A stretch of DNA of 64,000 nucleotides from Flavobacteriaceae bacterium. GTDB lineage: Bacteria > Bacteroidota > Bacteroidia > Flavobacteriales > Flavobacteriaceae. The notes under the pieces are model-generated. The model did no database searches, was not told where the DNA came from, and worked only from the letters and a program-made list of their open reading frames with translations. Of the stretch, positions 33,554 through 41,645 are shown piece after piece. The position numbers and the translations under genes are program-made. The number at the start of each line of letters is the position of its first letter. The stretch's first letter is position 1. Location: positions 1 through 64,000 of the forward strand of contig CANGFO010000008.1 in NCBI GenBank assembly GCA_947453195.1, given 5' to 3'.

Positions 33554-34429
33554 TTATTTTTTTGCTAAAAGCACTTTCCATGCTGTTAACGATTCGTTGT
33601 TATCTAAATACTCTTTGGCCAATTTGAATTTTTTAACCTCATCATCGGCACTCAAAACTGCTTTTATTTCAAAATTTTGCTTTACAAATATAGTAATTTC
33701 TTCTTCATTTGGCAACGCTTCCACATTTCCTAATTTTCCTAAATCATTACCATTAAAAACTCCGCTTTCAATAATAAATTCAGGAATAGCATCTACTCCT
33801 ATACCTAGAGTTGCCAATGGTTTTTCTACTTCAAATAATCCTTGATTCGCTCTAGAATACCAATTCCCTCCCAAACGAGAAACCAAATCAATTTTGGCTG
33901 GATCAATAATTCCGTTAGCATCCAAAACAGCTTCATCAATATGAATTCGCACTACTTCACAAATAATTAAATTTCCGGCTCCACCCTCTGTCCCTAAAGG
34001 AATAATTTGGTTTACTACACATTCCATTTGTACCGGACTTTCGGCTACACGATAGGGTTTAACCACATCCGATGGAAGCGCTGTAAGACCTGCTTTATCA
34101 AATTCATTTACACCATCGGCATATTCAGTACTTGATAATGACATTTGCTGTACTATATCATAATTAACCACATTAATCACCACTTGTTTAGTCGCTTCGC
34201 AATTTACAAGCGTATGCTTAATTGAATTATCTCGAACTCTTCGCGCGGGTGAGAAAACTAAAATTGGTGGATTGGCACTAAAAACATTAAAAAAACTAAA
34301 GGGAGACAAGTTGGGTTTTCCATTTTCATCTACCGTACTAGCAAATGCAATAGGCCTCGGCCCAATGGCACTTTGCAAATAGCCTTGCAGCTTTGCCGTT
34401 CCAATATTTTTAGGATTTATAGTTACCAT
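33554..34429 (-). CDS. Flavin reductase family protein
   Basis: 291 residues. A split-barrel flavin-binding domain occupies about 1-205: IGPRPIAFASTVDENGKPNLSPFSFFNVFSANPPI is the FMN-binding signature near 22-56, followed by VINVVNYDIVQQMS and a SPVQMECVVNQIIPLG stretch. The last ~80 residues (NGNDLGKLGNVEALPNEEEI onward) are a helical extension. The family reduces FMN with NAD(P)H. The partner enzyme is not apparent. It leads the pair with DUF3127 and has a -7 box at 34446-34453. Confidence 0.87.
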   Translation of the reverse strand: MVTINPKNIGTAKLQGYLQSAIGPRPIAFASTVDENGKPNLSPFSFFNVFSANPPILVFSPARRVRDNSIKHTLVNCEATKQVVINVVNYDIVQQMSLSSTEYADGVNEFDKAGLTALPSDVVKPYRVAESPVQMECVVNQIIPLGTEGGAGNLIICEVVRIHIDEAVLDANGIIDPAKIDLVSRLGGNWYSRANQGLFEVEKPLATLGIGVDAIPEFIIESGVFNGNDLGKLGNVEALPNEEEITIFVKQNFEIKAVLSADDEVKKFKLAKEYLDNNESLTAWKVLLAKK

Positions 34430-34445
34430 ATGAAATCAATTTTTA

Positions 34446-34453
34446 CAAAGATA
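34446..34453 (-). promoter_or_regulatory. Putative -7 box for flavin reductase-DUF3127
   Basis: TATCTTTG on the minus strand, 16 bases ahead of the ATG at 34429. Confidence 0.55.
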
Positions 34454-34541
34454 TAAAATGATAGGGCAATTTATTAATTTCAATTCAAATTCATTTTTCG
34501 GCATCAATCATTTTTTTCTTACATTTAAAAAAAATTTATTC

Positions 34542-35687
34542 ATGCAATTTTCCGAGAAAAGAAATATTACTCGATGGTTCATAATTTTGGCTTCCTTTTT
34601 TATAGTGAGCCTCATTTTATGGAATACCTATTCGTTCTTTCAAATTTTTAAAAATGAAGAGCGGGTAAAAATGGAAAATTGGGCGTTGGCTCAAAAAAAG
34701 GTGAATAGTGAAGATCCGAATGCGGATGTAGAACTTCCATTGCAAATAATTGAGAAAGCAAGCATTCCAATTATTGTAACTGAAAAAGATTCGATTATAA
34801 ATACAAAAAATATTGATTCCGAAATTTTAAAAAATAAGGTTAAATTATATAATTTTTTGCAAAAACTTAAAAATCAAAATAATCCTATTATTATTAATAT
34901 TTCTGAAGGTCAAACGCATAAGTTGTACTACGGAGATTCTTCATTATTAGATAAGTTAAAATATTATCCCATTGCATTGTTGTTTATTATTTTTCTTTTT
35001 GGAGCATTAGTTTACAACTTCTATAAAAGCACCAAAATGGCTACCCAAAACAAACTTTGGGCAGGAATGGCTAAAGAAACAGCACATCAAATTGGCACTC
35101 CACTATCCTCTTTAATTGGTTGGCTGGAAATTATGAAAGGTGAAAATATATCGGAATCAATAATAGTAGAAATTGAAAAAGACATCAACCGACTTCAAAC
35201 TATAACAGATCGATTTTCTAAAATTGGTTCGGAGCCAGCTCTTGAAAGTAAAGATGTTATTGAAGAGACCCAAAAGTCTTTTGATTATTTAAAATCTAGA
35301 TTTTCAAACCAAGTTATTTTTGATTTCAATGCTCCAAAAGAACCAATTTATATTCCTTTAAATCCAGAATTACATAGTTGGACTATAGAAAACTTGATGA
35401 AAAATGCAATTGATGCCATGAAAGGAAAAGGGAGTTTAACCCTAAGTATTGAAAAGTTTGGAAAACAAGTAAAAATTAATGTTACTGATAGCGGAAAAGG
35501 GATTCCGAAAAATCAATTTAATAAAGTATTCGAGCCCGGATTTACCACCAAAAAAAGAGGTTGGGGACTTGGATTATCATTAACAAAAAGAATTGTTGAA
35601 GAATACCACAAAGGAAAAATTAGAGTTTCCCAATCTGAAATTGGAAAGGGAACGACCATGCAAATCATTTACGGGAAAAATAAATAA
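34542..35687 (+). CDS. Orphan membrane sensor histidine kinase
   Basis: 381 residues from the ATG at 34542. The frame is open back to an ATG at 34458, but that adds a 28-residue stretch that would put an extra hydrophobic segment first. There are two membrane helices (about 11-30 and 142-160) flanking a ~110-residue periplasmic sensor region. The dimerisation box carries His182 (KETAHQIGTPLSSLIGW). The ATPase domain has an N-box (TIENLMKNAIDAM), G1 (DSGKGIP), an F-box (FEPGFTTK) and G2 (RGWGLGLSL). No response regulator lies next to it, so its partner is unknown. Confidence 0.9.
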   Translation: MQFSEKRNITRWFIILASFFIVSLILWNTYSFFQIFKNEERVKMENWALAQKKVNSEDPNADVELPLQIIEKASIPIIVTEKDSIINTKNIDSEILKNKVKLYNFLQKLKNQNNPIIINISEGQTHKLYYGDSSLLDKLKYYPIALLFIIFLFGALVYNFYKSTKMATQNKLWAGMAKETAHQIGTPLSSLIGWLEIMKGENISESIIVEIEKDINRLQTITDRFSKIGSEPALESKDVIEETQKSFDYLKSRFSNQVIFDFNAPKEPIYIPLNPELHSWTIENLMKNAIDAMKGKGSLTLSIEKFGKQVKINVTDSGKGIPKNQFNKVFEPGFTTKKRGWGLGLSLTKRIVEEYHKGKIRVSQSEIGKGTTMQIIYGKNK

Positions 35688-35697
35688 TACTAATTTC

Positions 35698-36087
35698 TTA
35701 CAAATTAGCTTGAATAGCTTTTACAATAGCTTCAAATTCTTCTTTTGATAATGATACTTTATTTTGAAAGCGCATTTCATCCATTTCATTTAACGGAATT
35801 AAATGCACATGGGCATGAGGTACTTCAAGGCCGATTACTGCCATACCTACCCGTTTACAAGGCACTGCTTTCTCTAATGCAACAGCAATTTTTTTAGAAA
35901 ACTGCATCAATCCAAGATATAAATCGTCTTCTATATCAAAAATCTTGTTGATTTCCTGCTTCGGAATACACAAAGTATGTCCTTTTGAATTGGGATTTAC
36001 ATCCAAAAAAGCCAAAAACTTATCGTCTTCGGCTATTTTATAAGATGGAATTTCTCCTTGTACTATTTTGGTAAAAATACTAGACAT
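35698..36087 (-). CDS. HIT family nucleotide hydrolase
   Basis: 129 residues. It is a histidine-triad hydrolase of the Hint/Fhit class. The catalytic motif HAHVHLIP (HxHxHxx) is near 97-104, after VGMAVIGLEVP. The N terminus IFTKIVQGEIPSYKIAEDDKFLAFLDV is typical of Hint proteins that cleave adenosine phosphoramidates or aminoacyl-AMP. It begins 2 bases after the greA stop, so the two are co-transcribed. Confidence 0.93.
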   Translation of the reverse strand: MSSIFTKIVQGEIPSYKIAEDDKFLAFLDVNPNSKGHTLCIPKQEINKIFDIEDDLYLGLMQFSKKIAVALEKAVPCKRVGMAVIGLEVPHAHVHLIPLNEMDEMRFQNKVSLSKEEFEAIVKAIQANL

Positions 36088-36089
36088 AA

Positions 36090-36566
36090 TTAGTCTCTAG
36101 AAATTTCTAAAATCTCAAATTTTAAAGTTCCATTTGGAACAATAATTTCGGCTACTTCTCCCACCGATTTACCTAATAATCCTTTTCCAATAGGAGAAGT
36201 TACTGATATTTTTCCGGTTTTTAAATCGGCTTCACTTTCGGCAACCAAAGTGTATTTCATTTCCATACCGTTCGTTTGGTTTTTGATTTTTACATTCGAT
36301 AAAACCAATACTTTCGAAGTGTCTAAATGACTTTCATCAATAAGACGTGCATTAGCATGTACTTCTTCTAACTTAGCAATTCGCATTTCTAGCATTCCTT
36401 GCGCTTCTTTGGCGGCATCGTATTCGGCATTTTCAGATAAATCTCCTTTGTCTCTTGCTTCAGCAATATCCGCAGATGCCTTAGGGCGTGCCACACTTTT
36501 TAGATAATCTAATTCTTCTTTTAATTTTTTCAGCCCTTCAGCGGTGTAATAAGATACAGTGCTCAT
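36090..36566 (-). CDS. greA: Transcription elongation factor GreA
   Basis: 158 residues. GreA rescues backtracked RNA polymerase by stimulating transcript cleavage. The N-terminal coiled coil (about 8-75) carries the acidic tip ARDKGDLSENAEYDAAKEAQ near 38-57. The C-terminal FKBP-like domain holds SPIGKGLLGKSVGEVAEIIVPNG. It leads the greA-HIT operon. A -7 box at 36682-36689 would give a leader of about 110 bases that begins with an intrinsic-terminator hairpin. Confidence 0.96.
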   Translation of the reverse strand: MSTVSYYTAEGLKKLKEELDYLKSVARPKASADIAEARDKGDLSENAEYDAAKEAQGMLEMRIAKLEEVHANARLIDESHLDTSKVLVLSNVKIKNQTNGMEMKYTLVAESEADLKTGKISVTSPIGKGLLGKSVGEVAEIIVPNGTLKFEILEISRD

Positions 36567-36652
36567 AATTTCATTTCTTTTTACTTCTTTGTGAATTCTT
36601 AGAAGTTAATTGGTATTCTAACAATTTTTTAATCCTTATCATAAAATAGAAA

Positions 36653-36674
36653 AAATCCCATCAATACGGGATTT
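36653..36674 (-). terminator. Terminator-like hairpin at the start of the greA leader
   Basis: Stem AAATCCC / GGGATTT with an 8-base loop and a U6 run on the minus strand. It lies immediately downstream of the -7 box at 36682-36689, so most transcripts could stop within about 30 bases. The hairpin also has T-rich sequence in the plus direction. Whether it regulates greA is inference. Confidence 0.6.
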
Positions 36675-36681
36675 CTTTTTT

Positions 36682-36689
36682 CAAAGATA
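36682..36689 (-). promoter_or_regulatory. Putative -7 box for greA-HIT
   Basis: TATCTTTG on the minus strand, 115 bases ahead of the greA ATG at 36566. Confidence 0.5.
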
Positions 36690-36711
36690 ACTAATTTGCG
36701 TATTAAATTCC

Positions 36712-36719
36712 TACTTTTG
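36712..36719 (+). promoter_or_regulatory. Putative -7 box for the Rieske-like lipoprotein
   Basis: TACTTTTG, 68 bases ahead of the ATG at 36788. The leader would be longer than usual for this window. Confidence 0.45.
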
Positions 36720-36787
36720 TGGTATAATACTATACAAAGTTAACTAAATAAATTTTTTAAACGTAGCTTTTGATAATTATTTTAAAT

Positions 36788-37210
36788 ATGAAAAAAATAT
36801 TTTTTCTGGGTTTATTGTCTGGGTTTTTACTGGGATGCAATAAAGATTCATTTAACAATGACAATCCTTATTTGCCTAATTATAATTTCTCTATGGATGT
36901 AAATAAAAACTTACCAACTTATAGTGGATTAAATTTTGCAGGAAATGCCGTTAAAGCTTATCCTGCCAATGGTCCTTCTAGGGGGGTGATAGTATTTAAT
37001 ACCGGCGGAGAATACAAAGCTTGGGATGGTGCTTGCCCAAATCAAAGTTTATCTACTTGTTCTACCCTAACCATTAGTGGCTCTAATGCCAATTGCCCTT
37101 GCGGAAGTGAAAATTATAATTTATTCACTGGCCTAAGTGCAGGCAAACAATATCCATTAAAACAATACCGCGTTGAAGTAAACGGAGATGTAATTCGAGT
37201 TTATAACTAA
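36788..37210 (+). CDS. Rieske-like lipoprotein lacking histidine ligands
   Basis: 140 residues from the ATG at 36788. The lipobox LLGC puts the lipidated cysteine at 17. A Rieske-like core follows: EYKAWDGACPNQ (Cys83), a Cys91, then ANCPCGSENYNLFTGL (Cys103 and Cys105). Normal Rieske centres need CxH and CxxH pairs. Here both histidine positions are Asn/Gln and Gly, so a [2Fe-2S] Rieske cluster cannot form as usual. The four cysteines could instead form disulfides or another metal site. The fold call is moderate and the function unknown. It would face the periplasm. It ends at a strong terminator. Confidence 0.78.
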   Translation: MKKIFFLGLLSGFLLGCNKDSFNNDNPYLPNYNFSMDVNKNLPTYSGLNFAGNAVKAYPANGPSRGVIVFNTGGEYKAWDGACPNQSLSTCSTLTISGSNANCPCGSENYNLFTGLSAGKQYPLKQYRVEVNGDVIRVYN

Positions 37211-37213
37211 ATA

Positions 37214-37242
37214 AAAAAAGCCAAGTACAACTTGGCTTTTTT
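37214..37242. terminator. Bidirectional terminator between Rieske-like gene and TonB receptor
   Basis: 13-bp perfect stem AAAAAAGCCAAGT / ACTTGGCTTTTTT with an ACA loop. Confidence 0.88.
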
Positions 37243-37247
37243 GTTTG

Positions 37248-39386
37248 TTAAAATTTCAAAGTCATACCTATCAAGAAATTTCTTCCCGCTTGAGGATAAT
37301 AATACGGATAGATGTCATACATATAGCCATTAGAACTGTATTTCTTACTAAAAATATTATTACATAACCCAGTAAATACAATCGATTTAAAAATGGTTTT
37401 TGGATTTATTTGATACGACACATTCAAATCATTTACAAAATAATTTGGCAGTTTTGCTTCTTCAAATTCAATGTTATTCAAATATTGATCCCCAACAAAC
37501 TTTGATAATAGTGCAATTTGCAATCCGTTAGTTGGTTGGTAAACCAAGACATTTCCTGCAACAACATTAGGGGAATAGGCAATATTTTTATTTCCAAAAT
37601 TCACTCCATCCACATTCAAATCCACATTTTTATTTTGGCTAACAGTTACATTTGGACGAATGCTCACTTGATTAGAAAGTGCTATAGTTGCATCTACTTC
37701 CAGTCCTAATCGATAACTTTTTTCACTATTGGAACGAATTGGATTTCCTACAGCATCTAAATTCCCAGTTAGAATTAATTGATCTTTGTAAGCCATATAA
37801 TATATGTTGGTATTCCATTTTACTTTTCTAGCTGAATATCGCCAACCTAACTCGTAATCATCTAATTTTTCTGGCTTCACTGTTCCACCTTCATAATCGG
37901 TTCTGTTAGGCTCTCTATGTGCTTTTGCAAAAGAAAAGTAAATGGAATTTTTTGAGTTTGCTGTATAGGTAACTCCTGCTTTTGGATTGAAAAAATTAAA
38001 CATATCATTGGCTATTCCAGAGGCTACACCATCAGCTTGATATTTTACTTGACGAAGTTGCAAATCGCCGTACAAACTCCATTTTGAATTTAATTGATAG
38101 TTAATTTTAGCAAATAGATTGCCGTCAGTTTTGTTGCCATAATTATCATAATAATGGTCTCCCAATTCGGAAGTGGAAGCATATCTCGCCCAAACCACTT
38201 CTCCAAAATGTTTGCCTTTATATTGGTTGTATGCCCCGCCCAAAATTAAATCAACTTTATTATTTTTATAATTAGCTGAGAAGGTAGTTCCGTAAAAATC
38301 ATTATCCAACCACTTTTGGCGAATTAAATCGGTAACATCAATCGTGGTTCCATTTACAACTATTGGGGTTAAACCATAATCAGCAAAACTTTGGCCGTTT
38401 TGATATTCTTCATAATATCCCTTTCCTTTAGTGTAATGAACTGCTAAATTGGTATTCCAATTGCTAGAAAATTTCTCATTCCAATGCAATTGAAAATGAT
38501 CTTGTTGGTAATTATCGGTTTGGTTATCATAAAAACGGGTGTTTCCAAAAGCATCGGTATACATTCCGGCAAAGTTAAAAGTGCGATCACCATTCATGGT
38601 TTCGCCATCAATTCCATACCAAGATTGGTACGTTTTTTCTTTACCACCAAAAACAAGCGCTTTTATCAAAGTAGTTTTACCTACATAAGTTCCTTGCAAA
38701 AAATAGGATTTTAAGTTAGAAGAGGCTCTATCTATATACCCATTAGAATTAATTTGCGATAAGCGACCCGCAATTTCAAAGTGGTCATTCATCAAACCGG
38801 TGCTAAATTTCACCGTGTTTTTTATCGTTTTAAAACTACCTACCGAATTGGAAATTTCACCACTACTTTTCTTTGAATAGGAATCGGTAAGCATGTTTAA
38901 GCTTGCGCCAAATGAACCTGCGCCATTGGTTGAAGTTCCTACTCCGCGTTGCAATTGCAAACTCTCTACAGAGGATGCAAAATCTGAAATATTTACAAAG
39001 TAAGTGCCATTACTTTCCGAATCGTTATAGGGAATTCCGTTTATGGTCACATTCACTCTAGTGGCATCGCTTCCGCGGACACGAATTCCGGTATAACCCA
39101 CGCCATTTCCGGCATCGGAAGTGGTGACCACCGAAGGCATAAAATTCATTAATATGGGAACATCCTGACCTAAATTGCGATACTGAAAATCTTTGTTGGT
39201 TAAATTACTAAAACTAACCGGTGCTTTTGAAGTGGCACGAACTGCAGAAACCAGCACCTCGTCCAATTGATTTACCTTAATAGAATCTTTGGATTTTTCT
39301 TGACTAAAAGTAAAGCAAGTAAAAAGTAAAGAAACACCGGTCACAAAAAAGTAAGATTTCGACTTTTGACTAAATATAAATTCCAT
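37248..39386 (-). CDS. TonB-dependent receptor, probable thiamine importer
   Basis: 712 residues from the ATG at 39386. The open frame runs back to a TTG at 39446, inside the riboswitch leader, and that start is unlikely. The signal peptide (to about 29, TCFTFSQ) is followed by a TonB-box-like LDEVLVSA near 41-48. A plug domain has IRVRGSDATRVNVTINGIPYND near 101-122, and a beta-barrel follows to a terminal Phe. It lacks the carboxypeptidase-regulatory domain of the other two receptors. A TPP riboswitch in its leader (39484-39549) is the basis for proposing thiamine or a precursor as its ligand, as known for riboswitch-controlled receptors in Bacteroidota. A hairpin (39388-39402) sits just before the ATG. 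Confidence 0.9.
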   Translation of the reverse strand: MEFIFSQKSKSYFFVTGVSLLFTCFTFSQEKSKDSIKVNQLDEVLVSAVRATSKAPVSFSNLTNKDFQYRNLGQDVPILMNFMPSVVTTSDAGNGVGYTGIRVRGSDATRVNVTINGIPYNDSESNGTYFVNISDFASSVESLQLQRGVGTSTNGAGSFGASLNMLTDSYSKKSSGEISNSVGSFKTIKNTVKFSTGLMNDHFEIAGRLSQINSNGYIDRASSNLKSYFLQGTYVGKTTLIKALVFGGKEKTYQSWYGIDGETMNGDRTFNFAGMYTDAFGNTRFYDNQTDNYQQDHFQLHWNEKFSSNWNTNLAVHYTKGKGYYEEYQNGQSFADYGLTPIVVNGTTIDVTDLIRQKWLDNDFYGTTFSANYKNNKVDLILGGAYNQYKGKHFGEVVWARYASTSELGDHYYDNYGNKTDGNLFAKINYQLNSKWSLYGDLQLRQVKYQADGVASGIANDMFNFFNPKAGVTYTANSKNSIYFSFAKAHREPNRTDYEGGTVKPEKLDDYELGWRYSARKVKWNTNIYYMAYKDQLILTGNLDAVGNPIRSNSEKSYRLGLEVDATIALSNQVSIRPNVTVSQNKNVDLNVDGVNFGNKNIAYSPNVVAGNVLVYQPTNGLQIALLSKFVGDQYLNNIEFEEAKLPNYFVNDLNVSYQINPKTIFKSIVFTGLCNNIFSKKYSSNGYMYDIYPYYYPQAGRNFLIGMTLKF

Positions 39387-39387
39387 C

Positions 39388-39402
39388 CGTAAAATTTTTA
39401 CG
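39388..39402 (-). promoter_or_regulatory. Hairpin abutting the receptor start codon
   Basis: On the minus strand CGTAAAA-A-TTTTACG forms a self-complementary element ending one base before the ATG. It could hide the initiation site as the expression platform of the TPP riboswitch. Confidence 0.45.
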
Positions 39403-39483
39403 AATAAAAAGAGGTAATTATTCTTGTTTAAAATGTTTGTTTCCAATGACTATGAATAGCGTGCACACTATTTTGTCATTTTT

Positions 39484-39549
39484 TCCCTTAGCAGCATTAC
39501 CTGCCCAGGTTCATTGGGTATAATCTCAGCTCGTTATTTAGAGCACCCC
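39484..39549 (-). ncRNA. TPP (THI-box) riboswitch
   Basis: Conserved elements on the minus strand, in order: GGGGTGC (39549-39543), CTGAGAT (39529-39523), ACCC just after it, TGAACCTG (39513-39506), TAATGCTG (39499-39492) and TAAGGGA (39490-39484). These are the hallmark segments of the thiamine pyrophosphate aptamer. It lies directly after a -7 box and about 100 bases before the receptor ATG. A short palindrome (39455-39472) and the start-abutting hairpin lie between aptamer and gene. TPP binding should reduce receptor expression. Confidence 0.93.
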
Positions 39550-39562
39550 TTTTGAGACAGGA

Positions 39563-39570
39563 CAAATATA
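39563..39570 (-). promoter_or_regulatory. Putative -7 box for the TPP riboswitch transcript
   Basis: TATATTTG on the minus strand. It ends 13 bases before the first conserved aptamer element, so the RNA would begin just ahead of the riboswitch. Confidence 0.65.
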
Positions 39571-39637
39571 GAAAAAGTAATACGATTGTTGTATAAATTA
39601 GTAAAAAAATCTAGAAAATAGTACTTTAGTCTTAACA

Positions 39638-40039
39638 CTATAGCTCCGGTTTTTTTCGGTTCTGTTTTATGGTTGACCATACCGATTTATTTTTCAACCG
39701 TTTTTCAATAACCGATCTTGGAATTTTCGTAGGTTTTCTTTTTTTTGGAATCACTAAGGATTTAGTAATTAAGTCGAGGAACCGCTTACTTATAATTTCT
39801 TTATTTTTTAGTTGGCTTCGGTCTTCATCACAAGTTATGATCAAAAGGTATTCGAGTGATAATTTAGAATTTAATTTGACAGAAAGCAATGCTTTTTCTT
39901 CTTCTGATAGAGCTTGAGAAGCAGTTAAATCAAAGGAAAGCACCACCTTTGAGGAAACTTTATTTACATTTTGTCCGCCCGCCCCCGAACTTCTGACAGC
40001 TTTAAATTTAAGTTCCGTTAAGAGTTTATCGTTATCCAT
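39638..40039 (-). CDS. arfB: Alternative ribosome-rescue peptidyl-tRNA hydrolase ArfB
   Basis: 133 residues. The RF1-like domain carries the catalytic GGQ at 21-23 (RSSGAGGQNVNKVSSKVVL). The basic C-terminal tail (PKKRKPTKIPRSVIEKRLKNKSVW, then KQNRKKPEL) is the part that enters the empty mRNA channel of a stalled ribosome. ArfB frees ribosomes stuck on non-stop mRNA. It is the last gene of the PPTase-GGGPS-PnuC-DUF4301-ArfB series and overlaps the DUF4301 stop by 8 bases, which suggests coupling. Confidence 0.94.
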   Translation of the reverse strand: MDNDKLLTELKFKAVRSSGAGGQNVNKVSSKVVLSFDLTASQALSEEEKALLSVKLNSKLSLEYLLIITCDEDRSQLKNKEIISKRFLDLITKSLVIPKKRKPTKIPRSVIEKRLKNKSVWSTIKQNRKKPEL

Positions 40040-41645
40040 TTACAGATTGGTGGGCCGGTTTCAATAAATCATTCACCGTTTTCACTGGATTAAATGTAAA
40101 CAAGGGTACTTCTACAAATACAGTAATCCAATTCGCCATTGCACCGTTCCAAAGTCCTGGTAATTCATAAGCTTTAAGTAATTTCCCGTTATTGTTTTTT
40201 TCCACAATAAATCCCGTATTGGCATCTATATATTGAGTTAAGTCGAAATATTCTCCTTTAAAATTTTTAGTACTGCATACTAAATCTACTGGGTTAAAAT
40301 GGGTAGATTTTTCAAGAATTTTAGTTTGATTTGCATCAATTTGTGAAGCTTCTATAATTTGCAAATAGGTGTTTCCTTTTACATCTCTTACCCAAAACGG
40401 ACCTCCGCCAGGTTCTCCTTCATTTTTTACCATTCCGCACACGCGAATGGGTCTATTTAAAAGAGTATGAAGGTATTCTATTTTACTTTCTTTGGTGTAT
40501 TTTGAAAAATCTTCGGTTATAGAAATTTTTAAATTGGCTGTACTAAACTGTACTATTTCTAATAAATTATTTTCTGAAATTAACCCACTATCCAAAATTT
40601 TCAAATATTCAAATATACTTTCTTGAAGTAGTGTCAGTTTTCCTGCTAATGCTTTTTTGTATAAAGCAACCTCTTGTATATGATTTTGAATCACATTATC
40701 AATGTTTTTAATAAAAATAACATCGGCTTGAAGCGTATTCAAATTTTCAATTAAGGCACCGTGACCTCCTGGGCGAAAAACCAATTGATCGTTATCATCT
40801 CGAAATGGTTTACCATCCAAATCAACAGCAATAACATCGGTTGCTTTATCTTGATAGGAATAATTTACATTAATAGAAATGCTATTTTGAGATTCAAATT
40901 TGCTTTTTATTTTATTTATTATTTCCTCAAATTCCTCTTGATGCTCTTCAGAAACAGTAAAATGTAAATGGGATTCATTATTGGAACATGCATAGGAAAC
41001 ACATTCATTTAGGTGCTCTTCTATTGCCGTTGCAATATGGTTATTGGCATATTTATGAAAAGGCAAAACCCCTTTTGGCTTATTGGCAAAATTATAATGA
41101 GAAGGCGATAGCATTGCATTTATAAAAGCATAATCTTGTTCGTCTTTACTACAAGTTTCAAAATTGGGAAGAAGTTTTTTAGCAGACTCTAATACTGCAT
41201 CATAAAAAGCAAACTTTTCTTTAGCGACCAAAAAAATAGGTAAGTTTTTATCTTTTTTTCTGTTGATGTAGGCATTTATTGTTTCTTCTTCGGGCTTATA
41301 CTCATTTATAAATTCGGTCAAAAATTTAAACATTCTACTTGCCGCACCAGATGCAGGAACAAATTTTTTAATTTTAATATTTTTCTTTTTCCCATCAAAA
41401 ATAGTTGCAAAATACTTTGCTTGTTCTTCTGAAAGTGGCTCTATTCCATCATTAAGTATGGCAGGCCTGTCAATATTAATATTTGGCAATCCATTTATTA
41501 ATAATTGAAATTGGTTAGAAACCGTCTCTAAATTTATATTTCGCTTTGTAATTCTTATAAAATCATTCGAATTAAAGCCTAATTCTTGAGCTTTAGTAAA
41601 ATCAGAATTTATTTGAGTAGATTTTTGTTTAAGATTTTCTTCCAT
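40032..41645 (-). CDS. DUF4301 family protein
   Basis: 537 residues, cytoplasmic, without membrane segments. The length and motifs (KKFVPASGAASRMFKFLTEF near 90-110, FRPGGHGALIENLN near 285, VCGMVKNEGEPGGGPFWVRD near 410) match DUF4301, a large family found in Bacteroidota. The GGHGALIEN and NEGEPGGGPFW motifs suggest a nucleotidyltransferase-like or sugar-phosphate site, but no function is established to my knowledge. Its start overlaps the pnuC stop by 37 bases and its end overlaps arfB by 8. This tight packing points to one operon. Confidence 0.87.
   Translation of the reverse strand: MEENLKQKSTQINSDFTKAQELGFNSNDFIRITKRNINLETVSNQFQLLINGLPNINIDRPAILNDGIEPLSEEQAKYFATIFDGKKKNIKIKKFVPASGAASRMFKFLTEFINEYKPEEETINAYINRKKDKNLPIFLVAKEKFAFYDAVLESAKKLLPNFETCSKDEQDYAFINAMLSPSHYNFANKPKGVLPFHKYANNHIATAIEEHLNECVSYACSNNESHLHFTVSEEHQEEFEEIINKIKSKFESQNSISINVNYSYQDKATDVIAVDLDGKPFRDDNDQLVFRPGGHGALIENLNTLQADVIFIKNIDNVIQNHIQEVALYKKALAGKLTLLQESIFEYLKILDSGLISENNLLEIVQFSTANLKISITEDFSKYTKESKIEYLHTLLNRPIRVCGMVKNEGEPGGGPFWVRDVKGNTYLQIIEASQIDANQTKILEKSTHFNPVDLVCSTKNFKGEYFDLTQYIDANTGFIVEKNNNGKLLKAYELPGLWNGAMANWITVFVEVPLFTFNPVKTVNDLLKPAHQSVNG

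Noticed and set aside
39387..39446. N-terminal extension of the thiamine receptor starting at TTG 39446
   Set aside because: It begins in the leader just after the riboswitch, from a TTG, and the signal peptide fits the ATG at 39386.
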